Of a stretch of DNA of 64,000 nucleotides, positions 61,601 to 63,349 are shown one piece after another. Under the pieces are notes generated by a model, which saw nothing but the letters and a program-made list of their open reading frames with translations, made no database searches and was not told where the DNA came from. The stretch comes from Sabellastarte sp. h YS-2021 (taxonomy: Eukaryota > Annelida > Polychaeta > Sabellida > Sabellidae): NCBI GenBank assembly GCA_964017235.1, contig OZ024939.1, forward strand, positions 41,828,241 through 41,892,240. The letters are read 5' to 3'. Each line of letters opens with the position of its first letter. Position 1 is the first letter of the stretch. A program made the translations under genes and the position numbers.

Positions 61601-62033
61601 TTTATTCAGATTTAGGGTTTATTTTAAAGAGAGATAGTGGTTGTTTTCATAGTATTTCAGTACTGTTGTCATAGTATTTCAGTAAAGTGCTCCCTGTAAC
61701 AAGACACCCAGGCTACCCATCCTTCCCTAACCCCAATCCAATCTTGTCATATTTATGTCAATATCATGTCTAAAACAGTGTTACATAACCTAATTTCAGC
61801 CAATGAAAATGACCGATTTTTACTGAAATCATATAACAAATTTAATATACTTATTATTTTTTTTTTTTTTTGCATTATCGGTTATCTGCAAGAAGGATTA
61901 GTATTAGATCATAGATTCTTTAAAATCCAGCGACAGTTTACAATATAACTTGTAAATACCTCACTGCTGGGATCCATTTTTCTTGTTCAGGAACAAATAA
62001 ATCTTCAGTGTACATCGGCATCAAGTCAACCTC
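4629..62033 (-). CDS. ARMC8: ARMC8, armadillo repeat-containing protein 8 (gene-level entry, 17 exons)
   Basis: ARMC8 is the armadillo-repeat scaffold (yeast Gid5/Vid28 counterpart) of the CTLH/GID E3 ubiquitin ligase. It links the substrate receptor to the catalytic core in cytosol and nucleus. Seventeen exons on the minus strand join through GT-AG junctions into one frame of 1971 nt, 656 codons plus stop. Landmarks that follow vertebrate ARMC8 closely are [12 protein letters not shown] (exon 4), [15 protein letters not shown] (exon 8), [15 protein letters not shown] (exon 10), [16 protein letters not shown] (exon 11), [20 protein letters not shown] (exon 12) and [15 protein letters not shown] (exon 14). 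Vertebrate protein is about 670 residues, so roughly 10-20 N-terminal residues are missing. They probably lie in an exon upstream of 62033 that I could not identify. The gene spans at least 57 kb because of retrotransposon-filled introns. Identity rests on recalled family sequence, not a search. Confidence 0.95.
4835..5864. mobile_element. Large fold-back MITE with ~55-bp terminal inverted repeats
   Basis: The outer ends are near-perfect inverted copies. The left end runs CAGAGCCCCTAATAGGACAT and onward to about 4890. The right end is its reverse complement over about 5811-5864, with one or two mismatches per 20 bp. Both ends are flanked by TA, consistent with a 2-bp target duplication as in Tc1/mariner-like or similar DNA transposons. 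There is no transposase, so the element is non-autonomous. The right terminal repeat has a second, internal copy at about 5694-5740. The interior is an unusual self-complementary array. The element lies in ARMC8 intron 16. Confidence 0.8.
4889..5700. repeat. Self-complementary 19-21-bp permuted array inside the MITE
   Basis: About 40 units, each a 5-base spacer of the type TGATC/TGCTC/TTATC/TGAGC followed by a 14-16-base near-palindrome such as ACCAGATGATCTGG or ACAAGATCATCTTG. Units differ by paired changes on both flanks of the core (CAAG/CTTG, CGAG/CTCG, CTAG, CCAG/CTGG), so many stay close to self-complementary. Others replace the core with TTATTTTC or its complement. No coding sense is apparent. 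Confidence 0.8.
6540..6783 (-). mobile_element. tRNA-derived SINE
   Basis: Read on the minus strand, it starts with a tRNA-like head. An A-box-like TGGATAGGACAC is followed by a B-box GGTTTGATTCC (plus 6715-6725). The body ends in a GTTAAACCCAATCAGTCAGT tail with repeated CAGT at 6542-6560. This arrangement of tRNA head, body and short-repeat tail is typical of molluscan SINEs. It is not a functional tRNA because no cloverleaf closes. It lies in ARMC8 intron 16. Confidence 0.7.
6822..6915 (-). CDS. ARMC8: ARMC8 exon 16
   Basis: 94 nt, acceptor gatgcag, donor gtgagt. Encodes [20 protein letters not shown] then [12 protein letters not shown], matching vertebrate [20 protein letters not shown]. 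Ends phase 2 in the Lys codon. Confidence 0.93.
7660..7772. repeat. Long inverted repeat (hairpin), ~46-bp arms
   Basis: The arm at 7660-7706 (TTCTCGCATGCATTTTTATT, then GTGAGGGGAGTGGGGAGG) is reverse-complemented at 7727-7772 with a few mismatches, around a 20-bp loop. It could be a small fold-back element in ARMC8 intron 15. No target duplication could be defined. Confidence 0.6.
7840..8340. repeat. Dispersed repeat, copy 1
   Basis: The block from AACAAAATGCTCTAAATG to the twice-written TCAGCTGACAT recurs elsewhere. Its first part matches 12700-12890, and its last part (CACAGATCTGCATG to CCATAATGTCAGC) matches 34770-34918. These two matches flank the DIRS A-D cluster, so this copy shows the uninterrupted state of the target. 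Lies in ARMC8 intron 15. Confidence 0.65.
8400..9656. repeat. Diverged ~120-150-bp tandem repeat with terminal hairpin
   Basis: Repeated phrases AAGGTGACCATAAAATAAG, AATGTCCCTTT and GGCTGAAAACCC recur every 120-150 bp (for example at 8453, 8575, 8727 and 9050). The block ends at a hairpin, AAGTGCCCC with GGGCCGCTT, at 9632-9654. A shared terminal hairpin suggests one end of a non-autonomous element, perhaps of rolling-circle (Helitron/Helentron or bivalve pearl) type. The class is inference. Confidence 0.55.
10170..10242 (-). CDS. ARMC8: ARMC8 exon 15
   Basis: 73 nt, acceptor cttgcag, donor gtaaga. Encodes [20 protein letters not shown] then NKDD, matching vertebrate [21 protein letters not shown]. 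Ends phase 1. Confidence 0.94.
10243..12699. other. ARMC8 intron 14, 3' part, partly repetitive
   Basis: No gene is seen. From about 11880 to 12560 there is a diverged repeat with the phrases CCTTAAGGTGACCATAA and AAGTTATATCT written twice, related in wording to the 8.4-9.2 kb tandem repeat. The rest is AT-rich unique-looking intron. Confidence 0.5.
12700..12894. repeat. Left half of the dispersed repeat interrupted by the DIRS cluster
   Basis: Contains AACAAAATACTGTAAAATAC and TTTTCAAGCCACAAGTGATT, matching the first part of the 7.84-8.34 kb repeat. The sequence stops where the first DIRS terminal repeat begins, and the family resumes at 34770. Confidence 0.5.
13163..13240 (-). repeat. Eroded ICR of copy A
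   Basis: In intact copies the ICR joins the complement of one outer end (TCCATTGGATAGGGTATT plus the AT-rich stretch) to the complement of the other (ATTGCGTTAATACATCC). Here about 16 bp covering GGATAGGGTATTAACT are missing from the first half; the second half is present. Confidence 0.7.
13483..14430 (-). pseudogene. DIRS copy A tyrosine recombinase remnant
   Basis: Minus-strand frames encode pieces such as [20 protein letters not shown] and [16 protein letters not shown], matching the intact recombinase of copy D around its first catalytic Arg. The segment carrying the HxxR motif and part of the C-terminus is deleted between about 13560 and 13630, and frames shift repeatedly. Not functional. 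Confidence 0.8.
14998..15545. mobile_element. ~550-bp foreign insertion in copy A RNase H region
   Basis: Compared with copy D (30734-30750), the RNase H homology stops after CCCTTGTTA and restarts at TTGTTTACATAGG. The intervening sequence is unrelated to any DIRS copy. A TTGTTA/TTGTTTA repeat at the two edges may be a target duplication. Inside, TAGGAATTAAAGACA at the left edge is reverse-complemented near 15080-15111. It may be a small DNA element; its class is unknown. Confidence 0.6.
15929..16550 (-). repeat. Tandem duplication of an RT segment in copy A
   Basis: The segment 15929-16258 is repeated, with divergence, at 16259-16550. Both copies run from the CCTAGGTGAACC-like start through CTGACCTTGCCCTCTTTCAG to the YxDD region. 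The RT core is therefore present twice, reading YLDN in the first and YLDD in the second. Offset is about 331 bp. Confidence 0.75.
16633..16830 (-). repeat. Copy B terminal repeat (low-coordinate ITR)
   Basis: Starts ATTGCAAATTTAATAAG, continues CCCTATCCAATGGACAATTG and CCGCCAAACGCCAGAAAAAG, and ends near CATCTTTTTTGTTGTC. It is inverted relative to 21959-22157. Inverted rather than direct termini identify DIRS-type, not LTR, architecture. Confidence 0.85.
16879..16934 (-). repeat. Eroded ICR of copy B
   Basis: The AT-rich centre is present. Both TCCATTGGATA-type arms are gone: about 20 bp are missing on each side compared with 38029-38124, so neither arm could pair with the outer ITRs. Confidence 0.75.
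17230..18340 (-). pseudogene. DIRS copy B tyrosine recombinase remnant
   Basis: Frames carry [20 protein letters not shown] and related pieces of the recombinase, plus the C-terminal FTQF-like region near 17330-17360. Frameshifts and stops interrupt it throughout. Confidence 0.75.
18340..19440 (-). pseudogene. DIRS copy B RNase H and partial RT remnant
   Basis: Pieces include [20 protein letters not shown] and MPWCWDL of the region after RNase H, and an RT catalytic box degraded to HQHDW at about 19360. Homology to the RT fingers of copy D stops near 19440, so the N-terminal RT is deleted. Confidence 0.7.
19600..21130 (-). repeat. Degenerate TCTGTAACC(A/G)G(T) repeats in copy B
   Basis: More than a dozen occurrences of TCTGTAACCAG or TCTGTAACCGG at irregular 20-140-bp spacing. 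The same phrase is part of the 60-bp unit in copy F and of the degenerate units in copy E, and it corresponds to repetitive gag-side sequence in copy D. No open frame survives. Confidence 0.6.
21670..21858 (-). pseudogene. DIRS copy B gag N-terminus
   Basis: Encodes [20 protein letters not shown], which resembles the start of copy D gag ([20 protein letters not shown]), followed by a Cys-rich stretch. The frame ends soon after. Confidence 0.6.
21959..22157 (-). repeat. Copy B terminal repeat (high-coordinate ITR)
   Basis: Runs from GCGCCAAACGAAAAAGATG through CTGTCTAGACAGGAAGC and GTTTGGCGGGACCGGTC to ATTGTCCATTGGATAGGATA and AATGCAATAAAAT. It is the reverse complement of 16633-16830 apart from the outermost AT-rich tip, which differs between the two ends as in DIRS-1. 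Confidence 0.85.
22158..23557 (-). pseudogene. DIRS copy A, 5' portion: RT N-terminus, Cys-rich region, gag C-terminus
   Basis: Continues copy A after the nested copy B. It encodes RT pieces ([20 protein letters not shown]), a Cys-rich zinc-binding-like segment ([20 protein letters not shown] and neighbours), and a gag C-terminal part ([20 protein letters not shown]). A 38-bp direct duplication lies at 22468-22535. Homology stops at 23557, where it joins copy C; the rest of gag and the 5' ITR of A are missing. Confidence 0.8.
23657..23751 (-). repeat. ICR of copy C
   Basis: Both arms are present: TGTCCATTGGATAGGGTATT with its AT-rich partner ending AAATTTGCA, then ATTTTATTGCGTTAATACAT ending CCAATGGACAATT. 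Confidence 0.85.
23991..25975. mobile_element. Foreign ~2-kb repeat element inserted in copy C, with ~134-bp array
   Basis: It interrupts the 3' leader of copy C between CAGTCCCATAAG and GACCTCCCGAAGG, which are contiguous in copies B, D, E and F. The centre is about six units of ~134 bp (GTGAAAGCTCTCCCAAAAGT at 24487, 24621, 24755, 24887, 25060, 25195). It is bordered on both sides by a second repeat with TTTTCGAGATATAAGCATTT. It ends in a perfect hairpin at 25951-25972 (AAGCGTCCC / GGGACGCTT). A non-autonomous, possibly rolling-circle type element; no protein seen. Confidence 0.75.
26029..27010 (-). pseudogene. DIRS copy C tyrosine recombinase
   Basis: Two overlapping minus-strand frames cover it. 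One includes [20 protein letters not shown] and [13 protein letters not shown] with the HxxR and Tyr motifs. The other includes [20 protein letters not shown] and the N-terminal core-binding part. A frameshift and a deletion near 26690-26640 break the frame around the first catalytic Arg (the GKRR box reads [10 protein letters not shown]). Confidence 0.8.
27010..28644 (-). pseudogene. DIRS copy C RT/RNase H
   Basis: RT piece at 27692-28474 with [20 protein letters not shown] and a catalytic box reading YLDH instead of YLDD. The RNase H and post-RNase H parts ([33 protein letters not shown]) lie in a separate frame. Inactive by catalytic substitution and frameshift. Confidence 0.82.
28645..28744 (-). 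repeat. ICR of copy D, fused to copy C
   Basis: Both arms are present and the outermost bases form AGCTATTGTCCATTGGATA with its inverse TATCCAATGGACAATAGCT, a perfect match to the outer end of the copy D ITR (ATAAGCTATTGTCC). The sequence before it is copy C RT. Confidence 0.85.
29094..30176 (-). CDS. DIRS copy D tyrosine recombinase (YR)
   Basis: 360 codons. The ATG at 30176 was chosen because the MAPRA start is shared with copy C and precedes the first conserved part; the frame stays open upstream to 31010. An N-terminal core-binding-like region (about residues 25-110, [20 protein letters not shown]) is followed by the catalytic domain. Expected residues are visible: Arg162 in [12 protein letters not shown], His295 and Arg298 in AHDVRAF, His320 in ACHWKSH, and the nucleophile Tyr331 in TQFYLKD. 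The family role is to integrate a circular DNA intermediate without target duplication. It overlaps the end of the RT frame by 169 nt in another frame. No stop or frameshift, but the element lacks one ITR. Confidence 0.85.
   Translation of the reverse strand: MAPRATKIKEQGFSEAVAARIEAPQRKSTRSVYEAKWTIFKKWCFTNQVDFRSPPVKSVADFLMYLFEDKKLQPSTIDGYSSAIADKLGDTTVNISKDGNLTRLLDSFHRDRPKGRRGVPSWNLSLVLHQLMKAPFEPLREASPKHLTFKTIFLLALGSGKRRSEIHAWQHKNIRHQSDWSKVSLVPSPSFLSKNQLAKEGPESVAPVVIPALAPTLDRSLKSDRSLCPVRALRYYLDRTSDMRQGKELVFVSFKKGFDKDISPATISSWIKQTVILCYELSDHQAHTLHQVEAHDVRAFAASKAFQSGVSLDQILSACHWKSHNTFTQFYLKDVAWADSELFHLGPVVAAQQIHQQTTT
30008..32455 (-). pseudogene. DIRS copy D Cys-rich / RT / RNase H / DMT-like frame with one stop
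   Basis: One minus-strand frame of 816 codons, interrupted only by TGA at 31661-31663, where copy C has CGA ([12 protein letters not shown]). An N-terminal Cys-rich block lies around 32040-32100. RT follows, with [21 protein letters not shown] and the catalytic YLDDW (31421-31432). RNase H (about 30597-30960) has [28 protein letters not shown] and [15 protein letters not shown]. The C-terminal part ([34 protein letters not shown]) corresponds in position to the methyltransferase-like domain reported after RNase H in DIRS elements. Near-intact; stop-suppression is possible but a C-to-T decay mutation is simpler. Confidence 0.85.
32301..34465 (-). pseudogene. DIRS copy D gag, split by two frame breaks
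   Basis: Three consecutive frames make up gag. The first starts [20 protein letters not shown] and has a Cys-rich part ([24 protein letters not shown]) and Lys-rich tail. The second (34098-33643) includes [18 protein letters not shown] and Pro/Ser/Thr-rich repeats ([30 protein letters not shown]). The third (33527-32301, 408 codons) holds an acidic start and the conserved [20 protein letters not shown] and [20 protein letters not shown]. The third overlaps the RT frame by 155 nt. Whether the first break is mutation or separate ORFs cannot be settled here. Confidence 0.75.
34572..34769 (-). repeat. Copy D 5' inverted terminal repeat
   Basis: Runs from GCGCCAAACGAAAAAGATGC through CTGTCTAGACAGGAAGG, GACGTCTTTTTCTGACG and GTTTGGCGGGCCGGTC to TATTGTCCATTGGATAGG and ATTAACGCAATAAAA. 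It likely contains the promoter and transcription start by analogy with DIRS-1; no TATA element is obvious. Confidence 0.82.
34770..34918. repeat. Right half of the dispersed repeat interrupted by the DIRS cluster
   Basis: Matches the end of the 7.84-8.34 kb repeat: CACAGATCTGCATG, GTCTCTGGGCCTTGTA, CCACAGAGTGATGCCATAAT and GTCAGC recur in the same order. Together with 12700-12894 it brackets copies A-D. Confidence 0.7.
35032..35127 (-). CDS. ARMC8: ARMC8 exon 14
   Basis: 96 nt, acceptor atttacag, donor gttagt. Encodes [20 protein letters not shown] then [12 protein letters not shown], matching vertebrate [19 protein letters not shown]. Phase 0 on both sides. It is followed by the 24.8-kb intron holding DIRS copies A-D. 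Confidence 0.95.
35428..35523 (-). CDS. ARMC8: ARMC8 exon 13
   Basis: 96 nt, acceptor tttgcag, donor gtgagg. Encodes [20 protein letters not shown] then [12 protein letters not shown], matching vertebrate [20 protein letters not shown]. Phase 0 on both sides. Confidence 0.95.
35660..35930. repeat. Diverged repeat, copy 1 (partner at 37430-37690)
   Basis: Shares with 37430-37690, in the same order, GAAATGACGAAATCAGCAA (partner GAAATTACTAAATCTGCAA), TTAGGCTTTCT and ATTTTTACTTTATATTCAT, with strong divergence between. Lies in ARMC8 intron 12; no coding sense. Confidence 0.45.
36147..36536. mobile_element. hAT-type MITE, copy 1
   Basis: A 390-bp element starting TAGGGCTGGGACGGG and ending CGCAGCCCTA, flanked by an exact 8-bp duplication GTTTTTAC (36139-36146 and 36537-36544). 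Short TIRs of about 10 bp with 8-bp target duplications are the hAT signature. No transposase. A second copy lies at 62992-63341. Confidence 0.88.
36660..37429. other. AT-rich intron sequence, nothing recognised
   Basis: No open frame, structural RNA or element ends are seen. A 22-bp direct duplication (CCACAGAGGTGGAATCTAAG written twice) lies just before it at about 36620-36663. Confidence 0.5.
37430..37690. repeat. Diverged repeat, copy 2 (partner at 35660-35930)
   Basis: Same order of conserved words as copy 1, with many substitutions. It ends just before the DIRS copy E insertion. Confidence 0.45.
37756..37970 (-). repeat. Copy E 3' inverted terminal repeat
   Basis: ATTGCAAATTTAATAAG at the tip, then CCCTATCCAATGGACAATTG, CCGGCCCGCCAAACGCCAG, CTGTCTAGACAACATGACG and CATCTTTTTCGTTGTC. 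Inverted relative to 43831-43969, and complementary to the copy D ITR at 34572-34769. Confidence 0.85.
38029..38124 (-). repeat. ICR of copy E (reference example)
   Basis: First half TGTCCATTGGATAGGGTATT through the AT-rich stretch to AAATTTGCA is the reverse complement of the outer 56 bp of the 3' ITR. Second half ATTTTATTGCGTTAATACAT to CCAATGGACAATT is the reverse complement of the outer end of the 5' ITR. The two are joined directly. This is the defining DIRS feature, thought to template closure of a circular DNA. Confidence 0.88.
38470..39900 (-). pseudogene. DIRS copy E tyrosine recombinase remnant with tandem duplication
   Basis: Pieces include [20 protein letters not shown] and [17 protein letters not shown]. 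The segment 39047-39336, covering the GKRRSEI region through the core-binding part, is repeated with divergence at 39337-39628. Frameshifts throughout; not functional. Confidence 0.78.
39900..41300 (-). pseudogene. DIRS copy E RNase H / RT remnant
   Basis: Pieces include [20 protein letters not shown] of RNase H and [20 protein letters not shown] of RT. The second catalytic Asp of YLDD is Gly here. The RT N-terminus upstream of about 41290 is missing. Confidence 0.78.
41940..42450 (-). repeat. Degenerate ~54-60-bp repeats in copy E
   Basis: Several irregular copies of AAGTGTACAAGGCTGTGTAG with CGGTACACTCTGTAACCAGT. They are homologous to the regular 60-bp array of copy F at the same relative position. 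Confidence 0.75.
43831..43969 (-). repeat. Copy E 5' inverted terminal repeat, internally deleted
   Basis: Has CGCCAAACGAAAAAGATGC, CTGTCTAGACAGGAAGTAA and the tip ATTGTCCATTGGATAGGATG to CAATAAAAT. About 70 bp between CAGTACT and CGCCGACCGG present in other copies are missing. Confidence 0.82.
43970..44826. other. AT-rich ARMC8 intron 12 sequence before exon 12
   Basis: About 860 bp between the end of DIRS copy E and exon 12. No repeat or gene recognised. Confidence 0.5.
44827..44976 (-). CDS. ARMC8: ARMC8 exon 12
   Basis: 150 nt, acceptor tttag, donor gtaggt. Encodes [40 protein letters not shown] and [10 protein letters not shown]. The donor at 44826 was chosen because it joins in phase 0 to HIDQIM of exon 13; the GT 4 bp further on would create a stop. 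The exon is isolated between DIRS copies E and F. Confidence 0.95.
45422..45610 (-). repeat. Copy F 3' inverted terminal repeat
   Basis: AATTTGCAAATTTAATAAG tip, CCCTATCTAATGGACAATTT, CCGGCCCGCCAAACAG, CTGTCTAGACAACCTGACG and CATCTTTTTCATTGTC. A short deletion after GCCAAAC removes the CAGAAAAAGACGTCC part found in copy E. Confidence 0.83.
45666..45760 (-). repeat. ICR of copy F
   Basis: Complete, with TGTCCATTGGATAGGGTATT on one side and ACATCCTATCCAATGGACAA on the other of the AAATTTGCA-ATTTTATTG junction. Confidence 0.86.
46090..47220 (-). pseudogene. DIRS copy F tyrosine recombinase remnant
   Basis: Includes [20 protein letters not shown] with the first catalytic Arg, and [20 protein letters not shown]. 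Stops and frameshifts separate the core-binding, Arg and Tyr segments. Confidence 0.8.
47100..48640 (-). pseudogene. DIRS copy F RNase H / RT remnant
   Basis: Pieces include [40 protein letters not shown] and [20 protein letters not shown]. The catalytic YLDD region is deleted: the segment between the RIHQ-like and SKLEPK-like parts is shortened near 48270-48290. Confidence 0.78.
48771..49131 (-). pseudogene. DIRS copy F Cys-rich region remnant
   Basis: Cys-containing pieces such as [20 protein letters not shown] and [20 protein letters not shown], at the position of the Cys-rich block between gag and RT in copies A and D. Likely nucleic-acid binding by family knowledge; the frame is broken. 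Confidence 0.6.
49551..49850 (-). repeat. Regular 60-bp tandem array in copy F
   Basis: Five units of exactly 60 bp, nearly identical (AAGTGTACAAGGCTGTGTAG, CGGTACTGGTCGGTACACTC, TGTAACCAGTTGTTGAAGC). All three minus-strand frames stay open through the array; one encodes a 20-residue unit [20 protein letters not shown]. It lies on the gag side; related irregular repeats occur in copies B and E. Confidence 0.9.
51195..51393 (-). repeat. Copy F 5' inverted terminal repeat
   Basis: CGCCAAACGAAAAAGTTGC, CTGTCTAGACAGGAAGGC, GACGTCTTTTGCTGACG, GTTTGGCGGGCCAGTC and the tip ATTGTCCATTGGATAGGACG to CAATAAAAT. Inverted relative to 45422-45610. Confidence 0.85.
51456..51635 (-). CDS. ARMC8: ARMC8 exon 11
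   Basis: 180 nt, acceptor cttcag, donor gtgagg. Encodes [40 protein letters not shown] and [10 protein letters not shown]. Phase 0 on both sides. The donor lies 62 bp from the 5' end of DIRS copy F. Confidence 0.96.
51636..52459. other. ARMC8 intron 10 with a terminal-hairpin repeat fragment
   Basis: Mostly AT-rich with a 23-bp T-run at about 51786. At 52125-52146 there is a hairpin, AAGTGTCCC with GGACACTT, followed by AAG. It is the same kind that ends the repeat elements at 9654 and 25972, so a decayed copy of that class probably ends here. Confidence 0.5.
52460..52624 (-). CDS. ARMC8: ARMC8 exon 10
   Basis: 165 nt, acceptor ctgtcag (rc), donor gtgaga. Encodes [20 protein letters not shown], then [20 protein letters not shown] and [10 protein letters not shown], one of the most conserved parts of the family. 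Phase 0 on both sides. Confidence 0.96.
53137..53226 (-). CDS. ARMC8: ARMC8 exon 9
   Basis: 90 nt, acceptor tttcag, donor gtttgt. Encodes [20 protein letters not shown] then [10 protein letters not shown], matching vertebrate [20 protein letters not shown]. Phase 0 on both sides. There is no GTA or GTG at the donor, but the frame and homology fix the junction. Confidence 0.94.
53227..54391. other. ARMC8 intron 8, nothing recognised
   Basis: No gene. A TAGGGCTGTTGCGGTAGTAC stretch at 53861-53880 resembles the start of a hAT-like element, but no matching end or target duplication was found. Confidence 0.4.
54392..54598 (-). CDS. ARMC8: ARMC8 exon 8
   Basis: 207 nt, acceptor gagcag, donor gtagct. 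Encodes [40 protein letters not shown] and [16 protein letters not shown], all strongly matching vertebrate ARMC8. Phase 0 on both sides. Confidence 0.96.
54925..54985 (-). CDS. ARMC8: ARMC8 exon 7
   Basis: 61 nt, acceptor tttgcag, donor gtaatg. Encodes [20 protein letters not shown], matching vertebrate CLTYMCRAGAIRTDD. Ends phase 0. It is the shortest internal exon. Confidence 0.93.
55080..55363 (-). mobile_element. Probable tRNA-derived SINE
   Basis: On the minus strand the head reads GGTGGCCCAGTGGTAACACC then TCGCCTCAAAGTTAGAATCT, a tRNA-like A-box region followed by a degraded B box. It continues into an unrelated body. The boundary at the low side is uncertain. In ARMC8 intron 6. Confidence 0.5.
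55630..55755 (-). mobile_element. Probable tRNA-derived SINE head
   Basis: On the minus strand TGTAGTGGGTAAGACATTTT (A-box-like, plus 55735-55746) is followed by GGGTTCCATTCCC (B box, plus 55697-55708). It does not close as a tRNA cloverleaf. It is adjacent to another SINE head in the same intron. Confidence 0.55.
55822..55912 (-). CDS. ARMC8: ARMC8 exon 6
   Basis: 91 nt, acceptor tttgcag, donor gtaaga. Encodes [20 protein letters not shown] then TDMQIQAAK, matching vertebrate LPQIFVKMLQRDKPIEMQL. Ends phase 2 with TG of a Cys codon completed by exon 7. Confidence 0.94.
56776..56938. repeat. 27-bp minisatellite
   Basis: Five near-identical units of CTTAGCACTCATCTTAAGCG + ATTATGT and a sixth degenerate one, in ARMC8 intron 5. 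No coding role apparent. Confidence 0.88.
57107..57263 (-). CDS. ARMC8: ARMC8 exon 5
   Basis: 157 nt, acceptor tttgcag, donor gtacgt. Encodes [20 protein letters not shown] then [20 protein letters not shown] and QTLAT. This matches the vertebrate repeat HQTILFNHGAVQNIAHLL. Ends phase 1; the first base of the next Ser codon is here. Confidence 0.94.
57264..58350. other. ARMC8 intron 4, nothing recognised
   Basis: AT-rich sequence without clear element ends or open frames of interest. Confidence 0.5.
58351..58541 (-). CDS. ARMC8: ARMC8 exon 4
   Basis: 191 nt, acceptor attccag, donor gtaagt. Encodes [20 protein letters not shown] and continues to [14 protein letters not shown], matching vertebrate [15 protein letters not shown]. 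The residues line up with the vertebrate protein without a gap, so the exon start is ancestral sequence. Its first 20 nt are also the end unit of the adjoining intronic minisatellite. Confidence 0.95.
58522..59014 (-). repeat. ~30-bp minisatellite forming all of ARMC8 intron 3 and the first 20 nt of exon 4
   Basis: About 16 units, mostly exactly 30 bp, with plus-strand consensus close to CAGGTTAGAGTGGCTGATAT + CTGGAATAAA, run from 58522 to the exon 3 donor at 59014. Unit 1 spans the exon 4 acceptor; 20 nt of it are coding (INHSNL). Many units keep TTTATTCCAG, so the 3' splice site itself is repeated. The phase is also kept, so several units read through in frame with exon 4 as a decapeptide repeat of the form [10 protein letters not shown]. 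Confidence 0.88.
59015..59157 (-). CDS. ARMC8: ARMC8 exon 3
   Basis: 143 nt, acceptor ttggcag, donor gtaggt. Encodes [20 protein letters not shown] then [20 protein letters not shown], an armadillo repeat matching vertebrate [16 protein letters not shown]. It ends phase 1 and joins an intron made wholly of a minisatellite. Confidence 0.93.
59725..61160. mobile_element. Repeat element with ~145-bp tandem array and inverted ends
   Basis: At its left edge GTACCCCACAGCC, at its right edge GGGCTGTGGGGTAAA, the reverse complement; the right edge also has a short hairpin AGCCCTTAAGGGCT. Between about 60070 and 61090 there are about seven units of 139-146 bp with CCTACCAAGTATCAACTTCC, ACACCTTA, GAGATA and AAGGTCAAATCAAGGTCA. 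Short direct units plus an inverted-end hairpin recall bivalve pearl/Helentron-type non-autonomous elements; the class is inference. In ARMC8 intron 2. Confidence 0.6.
61204..61275 (-). CDS. ARMC8: ARMC8 exon 2
   Basis: 72 nt, acceptor aaacag, donor gtaggt. Encodes [20 protein letters not shown] then VVPR, matching the vertebrate stretch around AVIGNNKQK and GAVPR. Enters and leaves in phase 2. Confidence 0.92.
61276..61959. other. ARMC8 intron 1, nothing recognised
   Basis: AT-rich, with a small 25-bp direct duplication of TCATAGTATTTCAGTA at about 61650-61685. No gene. Confidence 0.5.
61960..62033 (-). CDS. ARMC8: ARMC8 exon 1 (first exon found)
   Basis: 74 nt between acceptor ttgcag and donor gtattt. 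Reads [20 protein letters not shown] then IPAV and two bases of an Arg codon (ends phase 2). It aligns with the family segment just before [10 protein letters not shown]. Because an acceptor precedes it, an upstream exon with the start codon is likely. Starting at one of the two internal Met codons is the alternative. Confidence 0.8.
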
Positions 62034-62334
62034 CTGCAATGTTCATATGTTAACATGTGTGCAGAACATATTAATGTATTATTGTCCACTGCAGTGGAAC
62101 AGTTTGTGTAATTTGCAGCCAATCTTCAAATACTGAACTACTTTAACTTCATCTTAAGGAAAAGAGAAATCCTGTTAACCAAGAACCTAGGTTTTGAACC
62201 ATACAAAAAGCACATGGCATTTGAGTTTACAATTCTAAATCTTGGTTTCTTCAATGAAATATTCAAGTTAGACATTATTTTATGGAGCTTAAAATCTTAG
62301 GTTATACTGCATTGCAAAGGTCAAAGTTACGGGT

Positions 62335-62468
62335 TTACACCCCACAGAATAAGCGGGGTCATATTGGGACAGGCCGAGAGCATGTGTCCCTTGTGGGAGT
62401 TGAACCCACACAGAGGTGACAGCCATGATTAGATACCAAATGTGCTACCCAACTAGGCCATTGAGGAC
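62335..62468 (-). mobile_element. Probable tRNA-derived SINE head
   Basis: On the minus strand TGGCCTAGTTGGGTAGCACA (A box, plus 62448-62460) and GGGTTCAACTCCC (B box, plus 62395-62407) have tRNA-like order and spacing. The remaining sequence does not form a cloverleaf. Confidence 0.55.
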
Positions 62469-62991
62469 CTTTGTACTGCATTGCTAGTAAAGCTTACTTT
62501 TTGCTGCAATTGTCAGCATCTGCATTTGAAATTTAGAAGCTAAAGATGGTGGTTGTTTCTGTATGTAATGTACAATTACTGACACAAAAACTAAAGTGAC
62601 ACACCCATATATTTCTGAATGACCTTGAAACTTACCAATGTATGATGAAATTCTAAGGACCCAGTGTCAATTTTACAAAAACAAACACCTGTAGCTCAAT
62701 GAATAAGGATCCGATATTAGAAAAATCACAATAACTGGTAGCTAAAAGAATCTGTCTTCCTGTATTTTGAGTGGTATATTTTCAAATTGACCCACAAGGT
62801 AATGTATTTGTCTTAAGATATTTTGATACATTTATTAATTTCCGACAATGCAGCACAAGCAAACTAAATAGGAATGTATTTTTAATTATTTTTTGAGAGT
62901 CACAATCGGTTGTGCAACTTGAGAATACAACATTAATATTTTTGACCTTTTTAACCACATTATTCCACATATACAACTACTGTATCAAAAT

Positions 62992-63341
62992 TAGGGCTGG
63001 GACGAGTGCTGAAAAACAGCCCCGAGTACTCTCCCTCTGACAACTGGTCCGAATTTGAGTAACTGCGAGATTTAGTACCTACCATTAGAAGTCTTCTGTA
63101 AACAAACCGGAAACAAAACTTTTGAAGAAAAGCGTCTTCTATTTAACCAGATATTATAAAAAATGGAGTAAATTGTAGGTTTTTAAGCGAAAACTACAAC
63201 TTTAATTGATATTATGTGACGAATATGCAGAAATGAAGCATATTTTACATAACCTACAAGTAACCGAGTAGTGAAAATGGACTCGAGTAGTAGCAAATAC
63301 CGACTCATCTAACAAGGCTCGAGTAACCGTTCGCAGCCCTA
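62992..63341. mobile_element. hAT-type MITE, copy 2
   Basis: A 350-bp relative of the element at 36147. Starts TAGGGCTGGGACGAG, ends CGCAGCCCTA, flanked by an exact 8-bp duplication ATCAAAAT (62984-62991 and 63342-63349). Internal words shared with copy 1 include GATTTAGTACCTACCATTAG and GAAGTCTTCTGTAAACAAA. Confidence 0.88.
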
Positions 63342-63349
63342 ATCAAAAT

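Noticed and set aside
62395-62460. tRNA gene suggested by A and B boxes (also at 6715, 55697, 55312)
   Set aside because: Boxes are present but stems do not form a cloverleaf and the sequence runs on into SINE bodies.
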